From: Diphasiastrum complanatum
Taxonomy: Eukaryota > Streptophyta > Lycopodiopsida > Lycopodiales > Lycopodiaceae
Direction: 5' to 3'
DNA length: 64,000 bases
NCBI GenBank assembly: GCA_029204225.1
Contig: CM055103.1
Span: 49,521,756 to 49,585,755, forward strand
Both the position numbers and the translations under genes were made by a program. This document shows positions 47,029 through 57,124 of the stretch, one piece after another. Under the pieces are notes generated by a model. It saw only the letters and a program-made list of their open reading frames with translations. It searched no databases and was not told the DNA's origin. Position 1 is the stretch's first letter. Every line of letters starts with the position of its first letter.

Positions 47029-47034
47029 TTCACA

Positions 47035-47769
47035 CATATAACAATTCCAACAATTTATTTATTGTCAGTAATCAGTTACTAACATTTATCATAAATTTTT
47101 ACGGTATTGCACATGAGAATGTCAATAACAAGTTGATAGTTGTTCTCAAGTTAGATTAGTCTAAAATTATAAAAGGACAAAAAATGGAGAGAGTCAGTCT
47201 TACGATCATGAATGGAGCACTTTTAAATTCAGAAGACTCAAAAGGCCTCAACTTCAGTGTTCAATCAAAAAATGATATTTGGTGGTTGGCAACTTTTCAG
47301 GTATAGTAGTTCCTTCACATATTCAATAGGGATAATCTAATATGGATTTCATTTGGAAAAATCTTCTCTGTGCTAATATTATTCTAAATCATTTTTTTGT
47401 TTTTCTTATAGGTGATGAAAAAAGACCATGACATTCTCTCATGGATATGTAATAGAACGCCATATCCTGCCACCATAAAAAATCACATGGATGGAGATCC
47501 ACTCAATATTCCTAGAATTGGCACTTTCAACATAGAATGGCATTATAAGGAGATCTGAAGACATTAAAATGTATGTTCAATGTATCTCATGGCGCTAACT
47601 CTAAACACCCCATTCTGTCCTTCCAATAAGATCGAAATGATAGTTTTGTCCTTTTGCTTTTTCGAAATGTTCCTTTTGATGATGGATGCATCAAAACCCA
47701 AGAGTTTTTTTGAATATTTTATTGGCACCCATAATCCAGAACCACAGTGCTTCAGCCGTCCCTTCACGT
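47035..47769. other. No recognised content
   Basis: AT-rich sequence beyond the end of element A. I see no gene or transposon signature. Confidence 0.4.
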
Positions 47770-48385
47770 TTCGCTCCCTTCAAATCTCAACCGAAGCTTT
47801 TTTCAAATCTCACTCGACGTTTTTTTTTCAAATCTCAACCGACGACCGACGCTTTTTTTTCAAATTTCAACCAACGCTTTTTATAGATCTCGACCAACGG
47901 GTTCGCGTCAGATCTCGATCGATGGGTTTCAATCAGATCTCAACCGACGGGTTCGCATCAGATCTCGACCGACAGGTTCACGTCAGATCTCGACCGGCGG
48001 GTTTTCAATTAGATCTCGACCGACGGGTTCACGTCAGATCTTGATCGACGAGTTTTCGATCAGATCTCGACCGACGGGTTTGCGTCAAATCTCGACCGAC
48101 GGGTTCGCGTCAGATCTCGACCGACGGGTTTTCGATCAGATCTCGACCGACGGGTTCACGTCAGATCTCGACCGACGGGTATTCAATCAGATCTTGACCG
48201 ACGGGTTCGCATCAGATCTCGACCGACGGATTTTGATCAGATCTCGACCGACGAGTTCACTTCAGATCTTGACCGACAGGTTCGCATCAGATCTCGATCG
48301 ATGGGTTCGCGTCAGATCTCGACCGACTGTTCTGGGTCCAATCTCGACCGATGGGGTTCCTCACCATCTCAACCGACCAACTCCA
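47770..48385 (+). repeat. 25-26 bp tandem array (repeat family 1, locus 3), about 24 copies
   Basis: About 19 clear copies from 47885 follow CAGATCTCGACCGACGGGTT plus CGCRT or TTCGA, alternating 25 and 26 bp. Four or five older-looking copies (CAAATCTCAACCGAAGC then T-runs) precede them from 47770. ATCTCRACCG is the reverse complement of the core of the arrays at 14.8 and 15.7-16.1 kb. Open frames of 154 and 229 codons over the array are translations of the repeat. Confidence 0.93.
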
Positions 48386-48474
48386 TGCCAGACCACAGAA
48401 CTTTCAAACGACACCTCTGATTGGCATTTCGACTGAACCACCATCTCCCCAAAGCCTTAGAGACTAAAAAAAAA

Positions 48475-48484
48475 TATATAAATA
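48475..48484 (+). promoter_or_regulatory. TATA-like site between array 3 and the copia D primer site
   Basis: TATATAAATA lies about 90 bp after the repeat array and about 50 bp before the primer-site-like sequence at 48532. It could be the promoter of an LTR whose upstream part contains the array. The R-U5 portion would be unusually short, so this is tentative. Confidence 0.35.
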
Positions 48485-48531
48485 AATAAAATAAAAAAAG
48501 GCATGAACACTAAAAGTACAGTACTTTCACA

Positions 48532-48543
48532 TGGTATCAGATC
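48532..48543 (+). other. Primer-binding-site-like sequence of copia fragment D
   Basis: TGGTATCAGATC differs from the standard TGGTATCAGAGC at one base. It follows CTTTCACA, a plausible LTR end, and precedes a copia gag on the same strand by about 700 bp. Confidence 0.65.
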
Positions 48544-49247
48544 CATTTCAAGAGCTTAACCATCGGGCGAGTTTGAATCTCAACTTTGGTGAGGGGATTT
48601 GATTCCAAACTTGGTAGGGATCAAAATCTGTATTGTCCACACTTGTGGACACCTCTAAACCTACATTTAATGCACATTATCTATTAGATCCATATAAATC
48701 CATTTTATGTGTTCTTGATGAGATTTTTGGTGCTAATCCTAGGAAAAGGTACCAAGATTGAGTGTCATTAATTGGACTTTGTGTCACGAGATTTAATTAA
48801 TCTAGGTTGAAATCAAGTCCTCTAAAAGTGTTTTACAGGTCTTGAAAGTACATCAAGAAGTGTGAGGGAGATTTAGCCATTTTTTGTCCAAAATGGTGAA
48901 AATTAATAGGATTTGATAAGTCTTTGATAGAAACTCGTCTAATCTTCATTTCATATTTGTGAGGGAGTGTAAGAAATGTGACTAGGAGTCCAAAGATAGG
49001 GCTAGAAGTCAAATTTGAGGTAATCAAGACAAAGTGAAACTTTTGTGAGTTTCTAGGATCAAATCAATTTCAATTTTCTTGAGCATTGTTTTGTGTAATC
49101 CTTCCTAAAAATTCTTGTGAATCAAGATCAAGGGGATCTTGGCACTTGTGTCTTTGAGAACATCAAGTGAGTTGCTAGTGAGGCAAATTTTGGAAAAGAG
49201 CTTAGGGAGGGCCAACAAGTACATCATTAGTACAAGTCATTAGGGAG

Positions 49248-49614
49248 ATGAGAACCATTGGTGAATTCCTTCTTGGATCTAGTGAGAGGTTGAATTCTAC
49301 AAACTACTCAATATGGAAAGTAAGGATGGAGTCACTCTTAGTGCTCCAAAACCTCTTTGATATTGTCCTAGAAGAAGAGGATGAGCCTCTTGGAGGACAA
49401 GAATTGGTATACATGAAGAAGGCCAAACTAGCACTTCATAGCATCAAAATGAATGTTAGTGATGACCTCTTGAAGGAAGTAGCCTTCTTGCACATCCACC
49501 AAAGAAGCTTGGGATTCTTTAAGAGCTATATATGAATCCAACAACACTTCAAGAGTACTTATGCTAAGAAACCAAATCTTACAAAGTATGAGGAGAAGTG
49601 ATGAAAGTGCCTTT
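49248..49614 (+). pseudogene. Copia fragment D gag, truncated
   Basis: The first 80 or so codons are open: LGSSERLNSTNYSIWKVRME, then LALHSIKMNVSDDLLKEV, the same gag type as elements A and C. A frameshift near 49500 moves to the frame reading AIYESNNTSRVLMLRNQ. The copy stops abruptly at about 49614 in mid-domain; the sequence after it (TTTCGCCTGTG ... TATTTATGCAG) resembles part of the LTR of element F, so a different LTR fragment probably follows. Confidence 0.8.
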
Positions 49615-49853
49615 CTTTCGCCTGTGAGAATTTACTTGTATTTATGCAGACATTTGTGTTTTATTCGTCTGTCTCATTTTACATGTGTTATGCAGATTGT
49701 GTGACAACATGAGTAAAAAATGTAGCATGAATGGAAGCACATTAAAATGGGATTTAGGAGAGTAGATGAGATAAATTCAGCATCCCCCCTTAATTTGGAT
49801 CCGTGAATGCCTTGATCTTCAGACTAAGCAATGCGCAAAATTTGTTGTGTGCA

Positions 49854-50654
49854 TTAACATAGTAATGCTTTCGTGAACTGAACTATAGTCTTATCTAAAA
49901 AAAATTGAATGTCCACCATCAAAGACTCTACTATTTTACACTTTACATTTGAAATCCTATTGTTCATCATGATACGCTCAGTGGATTTGCAAGTCAATAT
50001 TGTGCCCAATGACATTCCTAGTGAAGCATTGTCTTTAATATTCCGAGGAGCTACTAATGCAGATCTGCAAAAAAAACAGATAGTTAACAGAATATCACCA
50101 TAGCTGAAATTAAATCCAAATGTCATTGAAAAACTTACAAAATTCAGAATATGCTTACTTGAATGCACGGATTCTTCTATTTTGATAACCTCCTTTTGAA
50201 AGCGTTTGAAATATCCTTGCAACTTTGTTGCTTTCGCTTCTTACTTTCAGCCTTCTTCTTTGCCAAATCCACATCCTTCAATAATTGTAAGTTTTCAATA
50301 CGAATAGACTATAAGACTGATTGCATTTGCTCTAGTTCTGATTTGATATTGATTGTTATCTTCTGTAATGATTCATTATTTTTTTTTAAGCTGTTCATTT
50401 TCTTCTAACGTCTTTTGGAGATGACAATCTCTATTCTGACAATAAGAGGATATCCGAATTAACTCACCTTCTAAAAAGTGAACTTTATTCATATAAAGTT
50501 GTTTTCCATGGTTTTGCAATCTTTCACAATATCCTAGTAACCCACTATGCTCATTGCATATCCATGTAACTAAATGAGTTATTGAAGAGAATGTGGGATG
50601 TGTCAAAGTGCTTGGATCTTGTGGATATAATGTTCCATCTATCCATAAATCCAA
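49854..50654 (-). pseudogene. Possible host gene fragment, coiled-coil, spliced
   Basis: Minus strand 50654-50376 reads MDLWIDGTLYPQDPS to LQKTLEENEQLKKK; a coiled-coil-like K/E/Q-rich part continues in changing frames to about 50160. A splice donor AA/GTAAGC at about 50159 and a strong acceptor CTGTTTTTTTTGCAG before about 50063 would join in phase to an exon reading SALVAPRNIKDNASLGMSLG. I do not recognise the family. There is an in-frame stop in the coiled-coil part and no matching gene ends, so I treat it as a decayed or captured host gene fragment. Confidence 0.35.
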
Positions 50655-51319
50655 GTTTTTTTTTCCTTCTGCCCTGTTACGAGAACGATCCTCAGCATAT
50701 ATTTGAATTTCTTTGCCTCCTCTTCTCTACAAAGGTGCCAAATCAATAGGGATATCCACATGTAAATGATATAATGTCGTCATCAAAAAAATAATAGAGT
50801 AATCAGTTGCATCAAAGTACTATGACCAGATTCTATGAAGCAAAACAAAATACTCATCTTTGATTATATTATATACTATGTACGATCAATCCAATCTCCA
50901 TGCTTGTATGCTTGATTCAAATTTGAAAATGCCACTCATTTTTTCATTCCAATAGATAGTTGGCGCTCATATTTCCATTCTCGTGGAAGGAATGCATATG
51001 TAAACATTTTGCAATTTTTCTTGATTCGAATTTGGGGATGGCGGTCATATTCTAGATCCAGTGAAAATATTGCCCTTTTCGTAATCAATGGAGAGAATAT
51101 TTTTGAATTTAGTCAAGTTATACTGCGAACTGTTAACAGTTCTTAACTGTGACTATAGACATTGTGGTTAGATCATTAGGAGTTGGGGAGGCCTTGGGAG
51201 TCGTGTGGGCAAGCAAATAAACAATATTGTTTTTTTTATTTTGACATTTTTTTATATCCTACATGGCATTCCTTAAAGGGTCTTTTTGATATTGAGAAAT
51301 CCTCTAATGCATGTCACAC
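50655..51319. other. No recognised content
   Basis: Between the coiled-coil fragment and copia element E. No gene, primer site or repeat was recognised. Confidence 0.4.
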
Positions 51320-52917
51320 AGCCAGGAGAATCATCATCTCAGCAACCAAACCTACCTCAGTAGCAGAAGCATTGTCGAGTTCGAATGTAGACAACTGGCG
51401 TTCTACCATGCATGCTGAGTACAATACACTGATGAAGAACAAGACCTGACATCTTGTCGAAGCTCCTCTTGATGCAAAGATCATTGACACTAAGTGGATC
51501 TTCAAATTGAAGCTCAATCTAGATGATTCGACAGCCAAATGGAAAGTTCGACTAGTCGTCAAAGGATACGAACAAACCTATGGGACTGACTGCACTGAGA
51601 CATACAGTCCAGTCATAAAACTTCGGCAATTCGATCTTTATTCGCTATTGCAGTTGCCGAAGATCTGGAAGTTCACCAGATGGATGTTCAGACAGCTTTT
51701 CTGAACAGATTTATATAAGAAGACATCTACATCTATCAACCCGAAGGTTACATCCTTCAAGGCCAAGAACATAAGGTATGTAGGCTGCAAAGAGCTCTCT
51801 ACGGGCTAAAGCAAGCTCCAAGGGCTTGGTTTGATAGAATCAATTGATTCTTGTTGCAGCACAATTTCATTCCTAGCTCTACTGACTCTATTGTTTATCT
51901 CAAACACAGAGGCTCAAACTATGTCATAATAACTTTATATGTTGATGACTCTCTAATCATTAGCAATTCAAATAAGTTGCTTCATGAGATGAAGCTATTT
52001 TTGTCGAAGGAATTCGAAATGACCGATTTAGGGCCTGTGCACTACCTTCTGGGAATCGAGATAACTAGAGACAGAGTGAACAGAAGTATCACGATAAGCC
52101 AAGAAAGGTATCTAACCAGTGTACTCTACAGGTATGGCATGAAAACTGCAAGTCAATAGACTCGCCTATGGACCCATGATTCAAACTGTCAAAGGATATG
52201 CGTCCGATAACTGATGCAGAGAAGAGAGAGATGTGCAGATAGCTCTATCAGTAGATAGTCAGATCGATCATGTATGTCAGGTCTGCACTCAACCTGATCT
52301 AGCATTTACAGTCAGCACATTGTCACACTTATGTCAAATTCTAGCCTACCTCACTAGAAGGCTCTACTTAGAACACTAACATACATTCAAGCCACTAAGC
52401 AACATGCTTTGTGTTATAATGGAAATATAGAGGATGCTTAACATTACTTACTTATTCTGACTTCGATTGTGTTGAAAATGTGGACACAAGAAAATCCACA
52501 TCTGGCTATCTTGCTTTCTAGCAGGAGGACCCATTTCATGGAATAGCCGAAAGCAGAAATGCATTTCTTTGTTCTCCACAGAATCCGAATATGTCACAGC
52601 TACCTCTGTAGTGAAGGAAATCCTCTGGTTCAGAAGATTGCTTCAGGATCTTATGATCTCGCAAATCAGTCCAACTATACTCTATTGCGACAATCGGAGC
52701 TGCATTGCTCTATCTTTGAACCCACGAACTCACTCTAGAACTAAACACATCGAAGTTCAATTTTATTTTCTTAGAGAAAAAGTTCAGAATAAAGATGTCG
52801 AATTAAGTTACTATCCGACTGACAATATGTTGGCTGATATCTTGATTAAGCCTCTATCAAGAGGAAAGCATGTTGCATTATGTAGCTTGCTCAATTTCAT
52901 TCAGGATCCTAGGAGTT
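51320..52917 (+). pseudogene. Ty1/copia element E RT and RNase H, broken, 5'-truncated
   Basis: RT starts at about TSVAEALSSSNVDNWRSTMH (51357), then KVRLVVKGYEQTYGTDCTET (about 51543), ALYGLKQAPRAWFDR-like residues near 51800, and LYVDDSLIISNSNK (about 51938). RNase H is seen from 52569: STESEYVTATSVVKEILWF, CDNRSCIALSLNP, KHIEVQFYFLREKV and MLADILIKPLSRGKH. Stops and frameshifts separate the pieces. Gag, protease and integrase are absent. RT residues resemble those of element F. Confidence 0.88.
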
Positions 52918-52923
52918 AAGCTT

Positions 52924-52935
52924 AAGAGGGGGGGG
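52924..52935 (+). other. Polypurine tract of element E
   Basis: AAGAGGGGGGGG lies a few bases before the LTR start TGTTGGAATT at 52939. Confidence 0.8.
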
Positions 52936-52938
52936 TGG

Positions 52939-53921
52939 TGTTGGAATTAAGTTTCACTCCAACACACCCGAATTAGAGTCATTCAAGTTCGATTTTCTCG
53001 AATTCGATTCTTGAACACCAGTTTACCATGTAGATATGTACTCTCTCTATACACAATGACATTGCAGTCTTACTCTCTAAAGTCGAACGTCTGTGCAATC
53101 AATCAACTGAAGCAAAAGCAGGATCGACATCAAATTCTTCGAGTTCAAGGTCTTCAAGTTCGAGGTCCACATCATCAACTCCTCCGACTTCAAAATCTTC
53201 GAGTTCAAGGTCCACGTCATCACCATCCTGTCAACTTGCTCTGCCCTGTCCGACGCAGACTACGTTAACAGTTCACTTCAGTACCTTTTAGTAACTGCAT
53301 TGTTTCACGCTCGTTGCCCACACAGTCATTGTAACTATTCCATGTATATATACATAACGACAACTCACGAAGTATAGAGATAAGTGAGAAGAGTGATGAA
53401 TGCGTGGATGAGCGACAAGAACATGAATAATAATTTAGCATGATTCAGAGTTCCTCCACAAACTCCATTGTATCTTAATTATCTGATTCCTTAGGATCAG
53501 AGATATTCGAGAGAGTAAAAGCTATTCAAAAAGTGGAGATAGTTATTCAATCTGTAGCTAGCTAAGTAAGATCACAACACATAGTGCATTGTTAATGTGA
53601 ATCATTCGAGGGCACAAGATCATGATCTGATCGCTCACAACAACTTAATTCAAATTCTGTATTTTCTTATGTATGTTCAACTGTGAATACTTTTTGATAT
53701 TTTCTCTCTCATTGATACTAGCTTCATTCGGAATGTCTAATCTCGAAGGAAGCATGGCTGTCTCAAACGCCTAACTATTTCGCTCCCTTCACGGTTGTCT
53801 TAGACACTCTTCTTGTAAAACTTAGTTAAGGTGTAAAACTATAGTTTGATAAAGCTCCTATTATAATTTCTATGTTGAGTTCTCTTTCCTATTCTGCACT
53901 TAATCACAAGAGAATCCAACA
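52939..53921 (+). repeat. 3' LTR of copia element E
   Basis: 983 bp with perfect 7-bp inverted ends TGTTGGA/TCCAACA. It has the same terminal heptamer as element F, but the interior looks different. It includes a diverged repeat of TTCGAGTTCAAGGTC at about 53138-53215 and a TATA-like CATGTATATATACATAA at about 53341. Confidence 0.85.
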
Positions 53922-56900
53922 GTTTTCAACAACCAAAAAGATGATTTCACAATGAGCAATCATTGATTGAGCTTAAACAAGGCTTTTAGCCATCAAGTAT
54001 TCAAAGGTTTTATTGTTTGGAATATATTCTTATTGCAAGGTATGTGCCTGCATTTGCAATAGGAAAAGAATTCTAACCATAAAGAAGATGGATTTTATAA
54101 GCTTGATTTGTAAAAGATCTTGGTATCTTTAAGGCAAAGTTTATATAAGTTTTACCAAAGATTTGGAAGTTTACAAAGCTTTTGTACAAAGAATTGTATA
54201 AAATCCATGATTCAATTCACAACTAAACATATGCCCGCTAGGTTGATGTTAAGAAGCATGCAAGACATGGCTAAAAAGGTTCTAACAAGTGATGCATCTA
54301 TGCTATTCTTGTAAGGATTAGTCTTTGCTGCCTCATATTTGATCTTTATGCTTCATTGATGCTAAAATTTGTGATTCAATTCATAACTGAACATATGCCC
54401 GCTAGGCTGATGTTAACAATTGTGCAAGACATGGCTGAAAAGGTTCTAACAAGGCCCACAACAACTTTAGTCATATTCTAAAATTTATGAAATTGGTCTA
54501 AATGCATATAGCATGTGTAAGTTGCCACAATGTCTATTGACTTAAAAACAGCTTTCCCATGTTCAATGTCTTGGCAGGAGTATGGAGTAGTTGGAAGTTA
54601 CGTTTTGTTCCCCACCAGCCTCTCTAAGTTTTGATAGTGCTAAGCAAAACAAATGGATTGCCCCGTTGTGCAGGGTCCCAACCTGCATGGAAGGCCCGAG
54701 GCCCACGGGCCTTCCACAACGTAATGACATGTCTGAAATTTTTTTCTCTCATAAATTCTGCACAGAATTGCACTCAAGGATGAGAATTATGAACAAAATT
54801 AGTGCAGGCTTCTTCTTTTTTAAATGAACCCCTACCCTGCCATACAAATTGGCGGCTTAATAACAGACTTTACTGTATAGGTTGCTTGTAGGACTCTGGG
54901 TCTTCAATGCTGGGAAATTGGAATGTATAAAATCAGCAACGGATCCAGCTCATGTTCCAAGCTAATGTTCACCAGACTCAGTCTGTGGCGACAACCACAA
55001 GGGTGGTAAACTAAGGGTCTTACACAGTCCATATCTTCATCTTTTACTTTGCATGATGCATAAATCATGGTTCGACGTGGTCGGCCAACTCAATCTCACC
55101 ACTGTTATTTGCCTGGTTAACGATATCTTCCATTCATCAGACAAACCTTTCTTTCATCAAACATCACGATCATTTCTTTGCAGTCAAAATCGGTATGCCT
55201 GTCTGCTTCTGAATACAAGATGGCATTGGGAGCAAACATACATATTTTATACTTACGCTATAACGACCTATGAATACCAACTGCAAGAAAAATGTTAAGA
55301 AAACAATGCAGCATTCATTGCGTCAGAATTTCAGTTCTTTTCGAAGCTATTGGTCCTTCAATAATCATAGGTCCCATCTAGTCATTACATAGTTTGACAT
55401 TGAAATAGCCTAGTAGATAAAGACAATATTTGAGAGAGATGCTCATACAGAAATATGGGAGTTCGAGATTTATGTTACACTCCATACAAACAGATAATAG
55501 GTTCACTCCAGACAGAATAGCAAGACCTTTTCATACTGGTCTGCTTAGGTTTTGATTCAACCATTTTATGCACATCTTTTGTACAAGAGAAGCATCTGTC
55601 ACATTCTACACTCTATCAGCCACAACTTGATGCCGTGAATAGCAGTAACCAGTATCATCTATTGCAGACTCAAAATATAACTGCAATGATAAGGATCTTA
55701 CAGCAACTAGGCAGATCTAATTTCTTCGGCATAGCATGCTTGATGGACCATCATCAATAATAATTCCAATACAACATAAAATAAAGTGTCAACTGTTACT
55801 AAGCCATACTAACTTGGAGGATGTGAAGTGATGTTTGAAACTGTGCACATATGAATGCCTCATCAAATTGCGAACTTGGCATAAGAAGGCAGAATACTGT
55901 CAATTACTTTGTACCATACTTAGCTACATATTAGAGGTCAACCTTCTCTTTAGTAGCACAAAATTTGATAGATATGCACGTTCACAAAGCCCACTAGAAC
56001 AGAGAATTCTGGTAACGTCAGAAGAATGACCCTACTCCCAATACTTTTTCAGAAAGTTCCCCTCCATCTTGACTGCAAAGATGACAAGGCATCAACATAG
56101 CCTGCTGGATTGGATGTGATTTTTGGGTCATGAATCTCAATTTTTTGACAATCCAGGCCGCTTAATCTTCAAAAACTGAACTAGTACTAATTGCCAGGAC
56201 ATATTTGATGAGCCATTAATTCTTCTCGACTTCCAGGTCAGTGAATTCAACTGAGTAAAAACCGTGTTATTCAAAATACAGTAATTAACATTTTTGAGCA
56301 TTGATTGAACAAGCACAAGTAATAACACCCTTCATCTAACAAAGCTCACCAAACATATCCATGTACTTAAGTCTTCCACAGCATATTCACATGAGATGGA
56401 GGTGATTATGACATATCCATCTACTCAAAAGAGAAAAAAGGCACTCATCTGAAAATCTGGAATCTGGAAAAGACTGGCTATTCAAAGCAGTCTAAACTCC
56501 TCCGCACAAGACCCCAGACACAATAAGATTCCGGAGACCTCCGTGCAGCCTGCAGCCTGAAGATGGAAACTTGGTAGGTCTTTCAGCCAGTAGTTTACTC
56601 TGCATAAAAACTGAGTACATGACCTTCCCATGCTCGACTAGCCTTTCTATAGTGACATTTTTATGATTTTCAACTTTGATCGAGTTATACGGTAATCTTG
56701 CACATTGGGGCTTCCTTTGTAAACTTTTCTTACAGAGCTGACATTCAGCGCAGTGCTGACATGGGCTGTGTAGCCCTGCAATTGTATTTGGAGACTAGCT
56801 CTGCAAGTTTAATTGTATGTATTTTTTCTGATGAACAATGTGAAAGTACGTAATGGCCAGAATAATCAAAGCATATCACATGAACTTAACTCCGATGCAG

Positions 56901-57124
56901 TTGTTTTCTAAAGGAAAAATCTTCTGATTCACAACAAAGTTCAAGAAAGCTTTGAGCTAGCTGCCGGCTTGAAACTCATTTTGTAATATAAAAAACCTTC
57001 ACTCTTGAAACAACCTAGCACCACTTGTTTTGGATAAATATATACTAATGAAAATATGTTTAAGCATAGATTTGCTTTTGAATACATATGAAACCATCTT
57101 TGAATATAAACAGCACAACTGTGA
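53922..57124. other. Intergenic, with one 81-bp direct repeat pair
   Basis: No coding sequence is recognised apart from the probable 3' untranslated region of the MscS-like gene just below 57125. Short frames (54120, 54591, 55053, 55835) have no family signature. Confidence 0.5.
54209..54453 (+). repeat. 81-bp direct repeat pair, 164-bp spacing
   Basis: 54209-54289 and 54373-54453 both run from GATTCAATTCA through ATATGCCCGCTAGG to AAAAGGTTCTAACAAG, with a cluster of differences in the middle and a few elsewhere. Confidence 0.85.

Larger units (their letters stand above)
35940..47034 (-). mobile_element. Older Ty1/copia element A, truncated, hosting two later insertions
   Basis: Minus strand: 5' LTR, primer site 39866-39855, gag 39090-38296, protease, integrase, then loss of RT, RNase H and the 3' LTR at about 35.94 kb. 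It is interrupted by solo LTR B (36472-37321) in the integrase and by complete element C (40591-47023) in the 5' LTR. Its LTR runs 39867-40590 and resumes at 47029-47034, 730 bp in total, with inverted termini TGTGAAG and CTTCACA. Confidence 0.85.

Noticed and set aside
47770-48385. CRISPR-like array of 25-bp repeats
   Set aside because: Units are contiguous with no unique spacers, drift gradually, and lie in a plant nuclear context.
47747-48436. 229-codon open frame as a protein gene
   Set aside because: It is a translation of the 25-26 bp tandem repeat, without codon or domain signal.
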